From JBBDKV01 sp040879165 (GTDB taxonomy: Bacteria; Patescibacteriota; Microgenomatia; UBA1400; PJMF01), in contig JBBDKV010000027.1 of NCBI GenBank assembly GCA_040879165.1, positions 1-63,792 of the forward strand: a DNA stretch of 63,792 nucleotides, written 5' to 3'. The first letter of the stretch is position 1. Each line of letters opens with the position of its first letter. A program made the translations under genes and the position numbers. The notes beneath the pieces were generated by a model. It made no database searches. It saw nothing but the letters and a program-made list of their open reading frames with translations, and was not told the origin of the DNA. Positions 38,698-47,900 of the stretch are shown piece after piece.

Positions 38698-41600
38698 ATG
38701 AGTACGCAAGAAACCGGCAATACCCCCAGTGGGTCAGAAACTGGCAAAACTCCTGAGCAGCAACCTCCGCTGACTCCTGAGGAGGCTGAGGCAAGGCTTA
38801 ATGACTTAAGAGAGAATTTTGACTTGGGTTTTTATTCAGCTGATGAGGCGTTGCAAGTGCTTAGCGCTGATCTTTCTGAATTTCGAGCGGCGAGAGTAAG
38901 TTGGTCTAATGATAAGCAGGTTGAGGTGGGTAAGCTGGCAAAGCAGGTGAGGGAGGAATTGAATCAAGCATTGAATGGCGAGACCACAACCCAACCTTCT
39001 GAAGCTAGCTCACAAAAATCTCCCGAAGAGGAGCAAGTTATTGACTTGAATGCTTTGGATGAGGTTGTTGCGCTTAGAGAATTGGTGACAAAGTACAACT
39101 CACTAATTAGTAGCGCTTCAACAGGAGGTGTTTTTGATCCCAGACTTGAAAGTGGAGAATCTCCGTTGGTTGAGTTGGTCAACGCAATCAATGCTGCTGA
39201 AGATGCTTTGTCAGTTTTTGCATCTCCATCAACAACTCTGGATCAGATAAGAAAAAGACGGGAAATTTTAAACACCGACATTAAAGGTGCTCAGATGCTG
39301 GTTGACCAATTTTTAACGCATATTGATGCCGTAGATGAAGGTTTGTTTTCAAACTGGAGAGATGAGTTTGTCAGTTCTACTACAACAACAGGGCAGAATC
39401 TCGACAGGGTTCGCGGCTATGAAAAAACCGACCTCTCAGTTTTAGACTCAACTACTGCGGCTAATGAGGTTTCTGATCTTGAAGTAATAAAACAATTCAT
39501 GCAGTCTCAGCTCGATGGAGTGGAGTCAAGATATGACTCGAGCTTACTTAAGCAGCTTGGCGAAGCAGTACCTGGAGCCGTTATAGATCCTTTGTTAAAA
39601 AAACAAACTCTTTTCTTAGAAGAAAAGATCAGCGAAATTCAAAGCCAAATAGATAGAAGAAACAAGCGCATTGAAGAGCTTGGTGAACAAGGAGCAAGCT
39701 TAGCAGAAAAAAATAGATTGCTCGCAGAGTGGAGAGTCGACATTGATCCCTTGGCAAGCGCTATTGAGGCAATACTTAACCCCACCACCCCTCTGGGAGA
39801 ATTGTACAACTCAGACATTCGAGCGCTAAAAAAGGAATTAATTTCTCAGGAGGATAATTTATTTGAATATTTAAAAAAGGATGCGAGCAATACCCTTCTT
39901 CATGAAGAAATCAGTCGTTTGCTGATAGACTTAGAGCGCGCCAAAAAAAACGCGGTAGTAATTGAAGAAATTGACCCAAATGATGCTTGGGACACTTGGA
40001 TGAAAGTAGAGGACTGGATTAAGATAGGTGAAACATGCGACGACGATGATGTTCGCGAGCGATCTGAGCGAAGAGCGCTCAAGGCTATAGTTGATTCTTT
40101 TACAGAAAAATTGTGGAGAGAGCCAAACGCTCATGGAGAGTCTGGGTACTTGGAGTTTTTAAACTGGGATATTCAAAAAGGAGCTGACAAGCTTCTACTG
40201 GATCAAATAATTGACTTTTTCCCTGGAGATCAAAACGAACTCAGAAATAAAATCAAATTTTTGTCAGCTGCAATAACTGGAGGAATGAGTTGGCAGCACA
40301 ATATTGCAGAGACAGAAGGTGGTCCTCACCCAAACGTAATGGAGCATATAAAAAAACATGTATTTGCTGGATCTGATTGGCAAAAGATTGCCGAGTTTCA
40401 GGCTTTGCAAGAGGGGGAAAAGCCATTTGGAGATTTAATTTTTGAAGGACTTAATCACTATACTGGTTGGAATAAAAAGTATGTCTTGTTAACCAACCCA
40501 GAAAGAACAAAAATAAGAAATGAAGTTCTTGGTAAAATTCGAACTGAGGTTATTGCTATTCCTTCAGAGTCTGAGTTAAAACAATATTTGCGGCAAGTCG
40601 AAAAAGGTGCAAAAGCGAGCTTAAAAACCAAGGTGAGCGACATCCAAGACTCGCGATTTGCCGAATTGTATCAAAACGCCGCTGGAGGTGACTACGACGT
40701 GTTTATTGAGCAAGTTGCCAATTTAATCTCACTGGCCGACATTAAGACAGCAGAATCTAAGAAACAAAAGAAATATGGAATATTTCCGCTTGCAGATATT
40801 GGAAATGTCAACTTTTCTATAGACGCATTTGGCAACAGAACTAGCAATGTAGAAAAGTATAGAACTGAAATAGCCATAGCTATTGGTCTGTACAACATAG
40901 GGCTTCCTGGCGAATATGATCCTCAAACAAGGGAGATGGTTGACCCAACATCTGGGGCAAGAACAGCTGTATCAAATGCAGACCTTAAGAGAGGTTTCGA
41001 ATCTGGTAAATCTGCGGAACTCATTTCCTTTCATGTATATCAAACTCATTTGGGGTCATCCAACGATGACAACGTTACCTTCCAGGCAAGAACAAAGCCC
41101 ACTAGGCTAAGATTTACTAGGTACTATAGAAACAAATATTCGGGCCAAGAGGGAGTTTACAATAAGGATGAATTTGGATCATTGCTTCCAGACCTTTTTC
41201 AATTTATGGGCGCTGATGGTAAGTCATTAAAAAAATTATTTGGCGATAGGTCGAATCGGTTGAACGTAAATTATGAGCGCATGAACACCAACATGAAGGG
41301 GCTTTATTTGGAGATTTATAGCTACGCAGTTAAAATATATGAAGTTTTAGCATCGGGACTTCAAACGCTCGAAGGTTTTCATTTTGATAAGCTTGGCGAG
41401 CATGTGGCAGTAACTGAAACGTCCTTGCAACAACAGCTAAATATTGACATAAGCGCAATTGGCGCACTTACGGCATTTTGGAGATCAGTTTTGGGTTATT
41501 GGTTGGATGGACGACTTGTTGTTGATAAGAAAGATCTAGACACAGGTTTCTACGACATTGATTATTGGCAAAATGTCCCAGGAACAACTGCGTATACACC

Positions 41601-41973
41601 AATCTTGGCTAAAAAAATGTTTACAATGGCTCCTGCGGACTATCAGGTGTTTCTTGAACAAGTTAAAGAAGGGGATAGTAGGAAAGTCGTTAAAGAATTG
41701 CAAAAGGCTATGCTGACATCGTTTACAGTTGCAAGCCTGCTCATGTTAGATAGAGCTGAGTTAACTTTGGCAGAAGTTGAAGCAATAGTATATGCATACT
41801 CCAAACAATCTAAACATGGCATTAGGCAGCAAGGTGCCGGCGGCGAAGATCCAATTCCAGGATATGGTTTTACTGAAGAAGAGGTCATAGGTATGCTTGA
41901 CCAGGCGAAAAGAATTAGGAGAGATTTTGGCTATGTTATTGAAACGTTTTTATCCTCGCAATCAAGATATTAA
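38698..41973 (+). CDS. Large helical protein, unknown, inserted against the secretion operon
   Basis: About 1091 residues, mostly hydrophilic helices with coiled-coil-like segments (LEEKISEIQSQIDRRNKRIE). No signal peptide, Walker motif or metal site was recognised. The ATG at 38698 is chosen because of the TATAAT just upstream; the frame stays open further left through a hydrophobic stretch (IIAVVVGAGLVTGASGVIGL), so an earlier non-ATG start with an N-terminal membrane helix is possible. It is the only rightward gene between the VirB6-like and M23 genes. Its text looks richer in A and in AGA/AGG arginine codons than its neighbours, consistent with later insertion. Confidence 0.7.
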   Translation: MSTQETGNTPSGSETGKTPEQQPPLTPEEAEARLNDLRENFDLGFYSADEALQVLSADLSEFRAARVSWSNDKQVEVGKLAKQVREELNQALNGETTTQPSEASSQKSPEEEQVIDLNALDEVVALRELVTKYNSLISSASTGGVFDPRLESGESPLVELVNAINAAEDALSVFASPSTTLDQIRKRREILNTDIKGAQMLVDQFLTHIDAVDEGLFSNWRDEFVSSTTTTGQNLDRVRGYEKTDLSVLDSTTAANEVSDLEVIKQFMQSQLDGVESRYDSSLLKQLGEAVPGAVIDPLLKKQTLFLEEKISEIQSQIDRRNKRIEELGEQGASLAEKNRLLAEWRVDIDPLASAIEAILNPTTPLGELYNSDIRALKKELISQEDNLFEYLKKDASNTLLHEEISRLLIDLERAKKNAVVIEEIDPNDAWDTWMKVEDWIKIGETCDDDDVRERSERRALKAIVDSFTEKLWREPNAHGESGYLEFLNWDIQKGADKLLLDQIIDFFPGDQNELRNKIKFLSAAITGGMSWQHNIAETEGGPHPNVMEHIKKHVFAGSDWQKIAEFQALQEGEKPFGDLIFEGLNHYTGWNKKYVLLTNPERTKIRNEVLGKIRTEVIAIPSESELKQYLRQVEKGAKASLKTKVSDIQDSRFAELYQNAAGGDYDVFIEQVANLISLADIKTAESKKQKKYGIFPLADIGNVNFSIDAFGNRTSNVEKYRTEIAIAIGLYNIGLPGEYDPQTREMVDPTSGARTAVSNADLKRGFESGKSAELISFHVYQTHLGSSNDDNVTFQARTKPTRLRFTRYYRNKYSGQEGVYNKDEFGSLLPDLFQFMGADGKSLKKLFGDRSNRLNVNYERMNTNMKGLYLEIYSYAVKIYEVLASGLQTLEGFHFDKLGEHVAVTETSLQQQLNIDISAIGALTAFWRSVLGYWLDGRLVVDKKDLDTGFYDIDYWQNVPGTTAYTPILAKKMFTMAPADYQVFLEQVKEGDSRKVVKELQKAMLTSFTVASLLMLDRAELTLAEVEAIVYAYSKQSKHGIRQQGAGGEDPIPGYGFTEEEVIGMLDQAKRIRRDFGYVIETFLSSQSRY

Positions 41974-42000
41974 AACGTTTTTATCTGTGCAATCAGAGTG
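41943..42000. repeat. Imperfect tandem repeat, period 31
   Basis: AAACGTTTTTATCCTCGCAA near 41942 recurs 31 bases later as AAACGTTTTTATCTGTGCAA near 41973, with similarity continuing through AATCA. The first copy encodes the last residues of the rightward gene; the second lies past its stop. Confidence 0.6.
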
Positions 42001-42002
42001 TG

Positions 42003-42182
42003 TTAATAGAGAGAGGGGTCGTCTGTGGGATCTATCGGTCCTGGCATAGTTGTGTACGGCGCCTTCTTCTTTTTTCTGCGGTATCTAGTATCGTAGACCT
42101 CCTTTGCTGAAAGCGCTCTGCGAATTAATTGACTAATCGAGGTAAGTGTAGTTTGAATGGATTTAGGGCGTTCTTTAGTCAT
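42003..42182 (-). CDS. Small basic protein (59 residues), unknown
   Basis: It begins MTKERPKSIQTTLTSISQLI and continues with a basic patch RRALSAKEVYDTRYRRKKKK and a Pro-rich end. The ATG at 42182 is five bases past the stop of the VirB6-like gene and has an AAGAGA Shine-Dalgarno; the stop is TAA at 42003-42005. Position and spacing support co-translation with the channel gene. There is no membrane segment. Function is unknown; the Lys/Arg patch suggests nucleic-acid or phospholipid binding. Confidence 0.6.
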   Translation of the reverse strand: MTKERPKSIQTTLTSISQLIRRALSAKEVYDTRYRRKKKKAPYTTMPGPIDPTDDPSLY

Positions 42183-42187
42183 ATCTC

Positions 42188-43969
42188 TTAGTTTCTATCA
42201 TCTTCAGATGAGTCTTGCACTCCAGACTGAGAAGCTCCAGGGGGTTTTTTAGACTTAGCTTGTTTAAGTTGATACGAAAGAATGGATTTTTGCGCTCTCT
42301 GCTTAAGTTGTGCTACTTTAGTAAAGCGGTCTTCGAGATCTGCAGCAAATCCAGTCACTCTTCCAACTGCTCTGAGGCCAGGTGGTGTGGCAAGGACGGC
42401 TCCACCCCCGACCATGGCTCCTGTTTTGGCTCCATCTGCAAAAGTTCCACCTCTTGCTTTAGAGGCTGCTCCGCCAATCAAGGCTCCAGTTGGCGCAGCA
42501 ACAGCGGCGCCACCAGCCATGCCTACTCCAGTCACAATATTCCTCGCATTCAAGCCCAGTGGCACATTACCACCCCAACCCTCTTTAAATCCACCCCATG
42601 CTGAGCTGGCGATGAATGCGCCAAAGCCGCCATCTCCTGCACCCATCACTTCCTTGATCTTCTTTACTAGCTCTGGAAGTGCCAGGATGGTAGCTAAACC
42701 GAGCAGTGGTCCAATCATGCCCGCTTGACCAACACCCACCAGGAATGGGGGCATGAACCCACCAGTTACGCCAGAAGTGCTGGCGCCAGTAAATTGTAGG
42801 AATAGGATCACTACGAGCAATACAGCTGGGAAGGCGGCTAAATTACCGATAATAGTTTTCAGCCATGGCCAGAATACGTTCCTGCCTGGAATAGCGCCAA
42901 ACATCAGCAGGATTGGTGAGATGACAATTGAAACTACTATAGTAAAGTATGATTTCAGCAGTTCGAAAAATAATTTAAAGACACCAATTACGACAGCAAT
43001 TGAAATAATGAGCGTTACGGTTAGCGCTCCAACCATGGCGCCAAAATTGGCCAGGCTGCCACTGAATTGACTGGCAACAGCGGATAGAATTTCTGAAATC
43101 AAATCAGCGGTTTGACCGGTCTGTTCCCAAATTCCAGTGAATAAAAAATGAGCTAGTTGAAAAATATTCATATTGATCAACTCTTGACCAGTACTTGCGG
43201 CTGCTCCTGGACCCCCAAGTGAGCCCGTCAAAAAATCTGAGAAAAAACTGACGATCAAGAACATCGACAGATACATCAAGTCAATCATAAAGCCCGCGAT
43301 GGCGTATGAGAAGGTAACTAAAATCAAACTAACAATGACTGAGGGGATAGCTTGTTGAGCAGTAATGGCTGCTTGTCCTCCCAGTTTGTAGCGAAACATG
43401 ATCATGAAACCCAGCACGATAAAAAAGATAATAAAGAAGAAATAGGCAATATTACGAAAGGCTCTCCACAACTCAAGAATTGGCTCGAGTGAGGCAAACC
43501 CTAAGCCTTGGGCGTAAGCTGGGCTGGCAAAACCTGCGTTGTTCATCACGTCTGCTACATACGTTTGGGTGTTGGCTGGCGGATTTTCGTACATCATGCC
43601 AATCAGACCAAATGTGCCACCAATTACTCCACCTGGAATTGATGAGCCCTGCTCACCTTCAGTGCTGAAATTTTGGGTTTTCTCAATATCGGGGCCCTTG
43701 ATATCGTTAATCCATTCGATAGCGACAAAACGCGTGGTATATCGCACTAAACATTCTAAAGAGGGGGTTTCACAATTTTGGATGGCAGCGTGGTATTCAT
43801 TAAACTCGTCTTGAGTAATGCGGTAACTATAGGGATCTTCACCGTCTTCTGCAGTTTGAGCGCCTACTGAGGTTGGCTGCACAAGGACAGCAAAAAATAC
43901 TAATGGGGCTAGTAATCCGGCGAAAAATGCTTTTATCACAAACCGTAGTATAGCAAAGTATTGATGCAT
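42188..43969 (-). CDS. VirB6/TrbL-like type IV secretion channel protein
   Basis: A 593-residue polytopic membrane protein. An N-terminal signal-like segment (AGLLAPLVFFAVLVQPTSVG) is followed by an outside domain and about seven hydrophobic helices between residues 170 and 430 (YFFFIIFFIVLGFMIMFRY, ILVTFSYAIAGFMIDLMYLS, FTIVVSIVISPILLMFGAIP). The C-terminal 150 residues are Gly/Ala-rich, then basic. This matches TrbL/VirB6, which form the inner-membrane substrate pore. The locus order, next to pilins, PrgI and VirB4 genes, supports this. Confidence 0.8.
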   Translation of the reverse strand: MHQYFAILRFVIKAFFAGLLAPLVFFAVLVQPTSVGAQTAEDGEDPYSYRITQDEFNEYHAAIQNCETPSLECLVRYTTRFVAIEWINDIKGPDIEKTQNFSTEGEQGSSIPGGVIGGTFGLIGMMYENPPANTQTYVADVMNNAGFASPAYAQGLGFASLEPILELWRAFRNIAYFFFIIFFIVLGFMIMFRYKLGGQAAITAQQAIPSVIVSLILVTFSYAIAGFMIDLMYLSMFLIVSFFSDFLTGSLGGPGAAASTGQELINMNIFQLAHFLFTGIWEQTGQTADLISEILSAVASQFSGSLANFGAMVGALTVTLIISIAVVIGVFKLFFELLKSYFTIVVSIVISPILLMFGAIPGRNVFWPWLKTIIGNLAAFPAVLLVVILFLQFTGASTSGVTGGFMPPFLVGVGQAGMIGPLLGLATILALPELVKKIKEVMGAGDGGFGAFIASSAWGGFKEGWGGNVPLGLNARNIVTGVGMAGGAAVAAPTGALIGGAASKARGGTFADGAKTGAMVGGGAVLATPPGLRAVGRVTGFAADLEDRFTKVAQLKQRAQKSILSYQLKQAKSKKPPGASQSGVQDSSEDDRN

Positions 43970-44082
43970 ACACCAAAACTAATTTGCGCATCCGATATAT
44001 ATTGATATGTTTTGATTGATATGTCATACTGACGGACATAAAATTACTGCCCTGAAAATTATGTATAGTATTTTGTTGAAGT

Positions 44083-44952
44083 ATGGAAGGTTGCATGCTC
44101 GAAGATTACACGTTGGCTCAGGTTAAAAGTTTGACAGAAAATGCTCAGTCAATATTGATCGTTTGCGCAGATCCAGATGAGCTGGATTGCGTGAGTGCGG
44201 CAACGGCCTGGCACGTCACGCTTCAAGCTCAGGGCAAAGATAGCCGACTAGCCACACCCACACCCTCAACGTTGCCAGAGATCATGGATAAAAATGGCAA
44301 AAACCAGCAAGCATTATTATCAGGAGTAGACGAGTTATCAACTGATCTCGGAAACGAAAATCTAACTATTAGCTTTGATTACTCAGAAGAGCAAGTCGAT
44401 AAGGTTAGTTACAATATTAGCGAAGATAATAAAAAATTTTTCCTGACTATAAAGCCAAAATCCGGTCGTCAGCCACTAGATACCAGTAAGGTTGAGTTTT
44501 CGTACACTGGGGCAAGTGCGGATTTGTTACTTATTTTTGGCGCAAACACACCCAGTGAGCTTGGGCAGCTTTACACCGATTATGAAGATCTATACACAAA
44601 TACCTCAAGCATTGTAATTTCTGATGCTCCTGAATTTGGTTCGCTCAAAATTCCTCTAGAAGGCGAGTTGCTGACAACGGTTACTATGGAAATTTTTACC
44701 GCTCTCCAGCAGGAGCTTCCCTCTGAAGCAGCCAGCAATTTATTGTACGGTATTGATGCCAGCACTTTCGGATTGCAACAAGTGAGTAGCGCGGCCACCC
44801 TTGAGCAGGTAGCTACACTGCTGCGAGCTGGCGGTCATCGCCTCTGGAAACCAAGCGCTGCAGCCACCTCCGTTCCAAATAAGTCGACAACAGCTCAAAA
44901 CGGGAAAAAAGCTCAGCAAGAAATCAACGTGCAGTCAAAGAAAAAGAAGTAG
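44083..44952 (+). CDS. Degenerate DHH-phosphoesterase-like protein
   Basis: A 289-residue protein. The opening, AQSILIVCADPDELDCVSAA, aligns with the first block of DHH phosphoesterases (hxxxPDGDAIGSA), and SADLLLIFGANTPSELGQLY resembles their second acidic strand. The DHH motif itself is missing: the place is taken by SIVISDAPEFGSL. Metal-dependent nuclease or phosphatase activity is therefore unlikely. The C terminus ends in Lys-rich KKAQQ...KKKK. TATAGT (44064-44069) lies upstream. It is a rightward gene within the leftward secretion locus; a binding or regulatory role is inferred only. Confidence 0.5.
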   Translation: MEGCMLEDYTLAQVKSLTENAQSILIVCADPDELDCVSAATAWHVTLQAQGKDSRLATPTPSTLPEIMDKNGKNQQALLSGVDELSTDLGNENLTISFDYSEEQVDKVSYNISEDNKKFFLTIKPKSGRQPLDTSKVEFSYTGASADLLLIFGANTPSELGQLYTDYEDLYTNTSSIVISDAPEFGSLKIPLEGELLTTVTMEIFTALQQELPSEAASNLLYGIDASTFGLQQVSSAATLEQVATLLRAGGHRLWKPSAAATSVPNKSTTAQNGKKAQQEINVQSKKKK

Positions 44953-44986
44953 CTGTTTGTAGCCAAAAAAGGTGGGGCAATTCAGC

Positions 44987-47900
44987 CTAGCCTAGGCAAG
45001 TCGAGTCGTATGGATACGGATAGCCGGCAGGTTGAGGAACGGGCTCTGTTTCAAGCGCATCCACCAGCCATCTCCAAAGGTTCCAGACATATTCTCCTTG
45101 ATCTCTGCCATCCTGAAAGCGATTCCAGGTTTGGTGGTAGGAGTTATCTCCTCTGATAGCAAATGTTCGAACAAACTCCTCTTTATCATCATAATACTTT
45201 TGCATACCAGTCCACAGTGCAAGGCGACAAGCAGAGTCGGCGGCGGCGGGTTCATTAACTGGACTACTGAAGTCTAATCCTGCTCTGTTTTCATCTGTAA
45301 AAGTTGGTGGTTGGTGAAGGCAGCGAGTTAGTCCTTCTGCATTTTGCTTGCGCCACAACTGCCAAGATCCATCTGATAGCTGACCAGTAGTGTTGTCTTT
45401 GATGGCTGTGGTAAATTGAAACGTTCCAACCGCGTAGGCATCGTTGGGTATCGGAATATTGTGATACTCCTTGTTTTCAGAGTGCGCAATGGCTAACAAC
45501 AAGAGAGGGTCGCATTGGTGTTTTGCAGAAGCAGCATTAATGCTCTGCCAAAGCTCTCGAGGGGGAAGTTCAAAATCTGGTTCAGTGCCATTCCAGTATG
45601 GAAAGTCATTATCCTCTGTGGGCGTCCCTATCACTTTCCCAAACAGCCGCAAGCTGTCCAAGTTGGGACTATAGTTGCTGCACTGCTTGACGTTAATTGT
45701 GTTGGCAAAAATTGAGGTGCGACGCCCGCCCCCACTGTATGTCCGAGAATGAGTGCACATTGTATGAGAGGAGGTACCTGGCCCTCGCAGTCTTCTACCC
45801 ACTAATTCTAGATATAATTGATAGCCTTTTCTTTCTTGTGTATCACCACCACCGTCATTCAACATGTTAATGTAGTCTCGCCAAAAGCCACAGCCGCCCT
45901 CATCGGAACAATCTCCGGCACGCCCGCCGCCGCATTCATTATTGTAATCTTGCGTGACATAGGTAAACGGATTGCCGTCCGAGTCTACTAACGGACATCC
46001 ATCCCATTCATCGATGCGATTAATACTGCGCACCGCATTGCCATTTTCATCGTAGACAGTGCCACCGCCCTCCATGGCAGGCTGAAGATTCATGTCAATG
46101 CAGGCTCCATCTCCACATCCTGCTTGGGTAAAATCGATCACGTAGCCGAGATTATGGTGCAGTGGTTCATCGGGTCCTAGCTCATGATGCATGGTATACG
46201 TCTCGTTGCTAATGCAAATATTGTTTACACCCATATTGTGATAGATCCAGTAGTAACCAGGAGCCATGCTCAAATCGAAACTCACCTCAGCACCACTACC
46301 TACGGTTTCCATAATTGGCGCGTCTTCCCACCGTGGATCATTTACATCAGGCGGCGGAGTAGTATCTGGTGGAAGCTTGCGCAATTGCAGTCTGCGCGCC
46401 GAAGTTTGAGTTCCCGTGCAGCCTAGCTGGTTGCCGGGGTTGTTGGCAACTATACTACCGCCACCCGTTTGGATTAACGTCAGTCCATCAATCATTCTCA
46501 TGGTAAGTTTTAGGCTGCAGCGTAAACCCACTGAATTGCCACCACCACCTTCGCCAAAGAAAATCTCGCGTCCTTGCTCTTGAGACATTGTTTCGGCATC
46601 TCTTACATCATCAGGTGAGGTTCCGATGAGATTGCGGGTTCGATTTGCAAAAAAGACAAACCGATCAGTGTCTTGTTCGGTCAAGTCCCTATAAATTCTA
46701 TGTTTTGATCCCTCACAATAAGCGGGTTGGTCAAATGCCGTATCTCGAGGAGGACCGCCGCATTGATCAAGTAAAAATTCCTCTGTTGTCCGACACCCTC
46801 TGAGATATTTATGCGCAAGGCTATCAAAGCGATTAAACGCAAGTTGTACGTGATGCGTCCAGAACCCCAGTCGGGCGCCGAAAAATTGCGCTGGACCTTG
46901 AGAACTTTGATTAGTGAGCTCAAAACTTTTCTCTGCACAAGTGCGTATTCCGGTGATTGGATCAATGGTGCAATCTAGATAGTCAGTGAAGTCGTGTGTA
47001 ACTGTGCCAGCATCGAGTCCTACGTCATCGTTGAGTACGTTGAAGCGATCTTTGATTGATGGGTCATCGGCAATGGCCTCATGTTGTTGCTCGGTTAAAA
47101 ATGTTTGTGATAAAACGGCCTCGAGTGTTTCGAGGTCGTAGCCCATAGGATAAACTAAGTAGAAGTTGAGTACTGTACAGTCACCGCCAGGAGCTTGGCC
47201 TTGCTCGCCAGGAGCGCAGCCCTTGTCGGGAAAGGTGTCGGGATTGGCGTTAATTTGAAAGACGGTGTCAAAGGGAACAGCGTCTCGTGGAGAGCCATCT
47301 TGGCCAACGCCCCAAAGTTGCTGCAAAATCAGTTCTCCATACTGAACTTGAAATTGATTTGGTCCTCCCGGAGCCCAAAAGCGGGCAGGGTCACCAATTT
47401 CGTTGACCTGTTCGCTGGTAATCAATGAACAGTTGACGCGATCTGGATCCTGCTCAGCCGCGCCATTAATCATGCTTACTACGGCATAGCCCAGATGGTC
47501 ATTACAAGCAGGAGCTCCTTCACCATTAGGAGGAGTACCACGCAAGCAGTTAATGAGAGGGCCCGCTCCGCTGGCTCCAGATACAGCACCCAACATAGCT
47601 TCGCGCTCCTGAGTACCCTCTAGGTCATATGTTTCTGCCATTTTTCTGGGAATGAGCACGTTGCGAGAGAGCGTCATGGGGTCATCCCAATACGTGTGGC
47701 CGCTTTCTGTTTGTTCTTGTTTTCGGTTGGCTTCATTGCGGACAACTTGTTGGTAGCTGAGTGGCACGCCTTGGGCAGTGGTGGCTGTTTCATCTTGCCA
47801 AAGCGAGCCCTTGTTTGTGCCAATGTCTGGAATTTTGAAGGCAATCAGTAATACGTCATGGAGGGGATCTGCTTGATCTGAATGACTGAAGAAATTGAAA

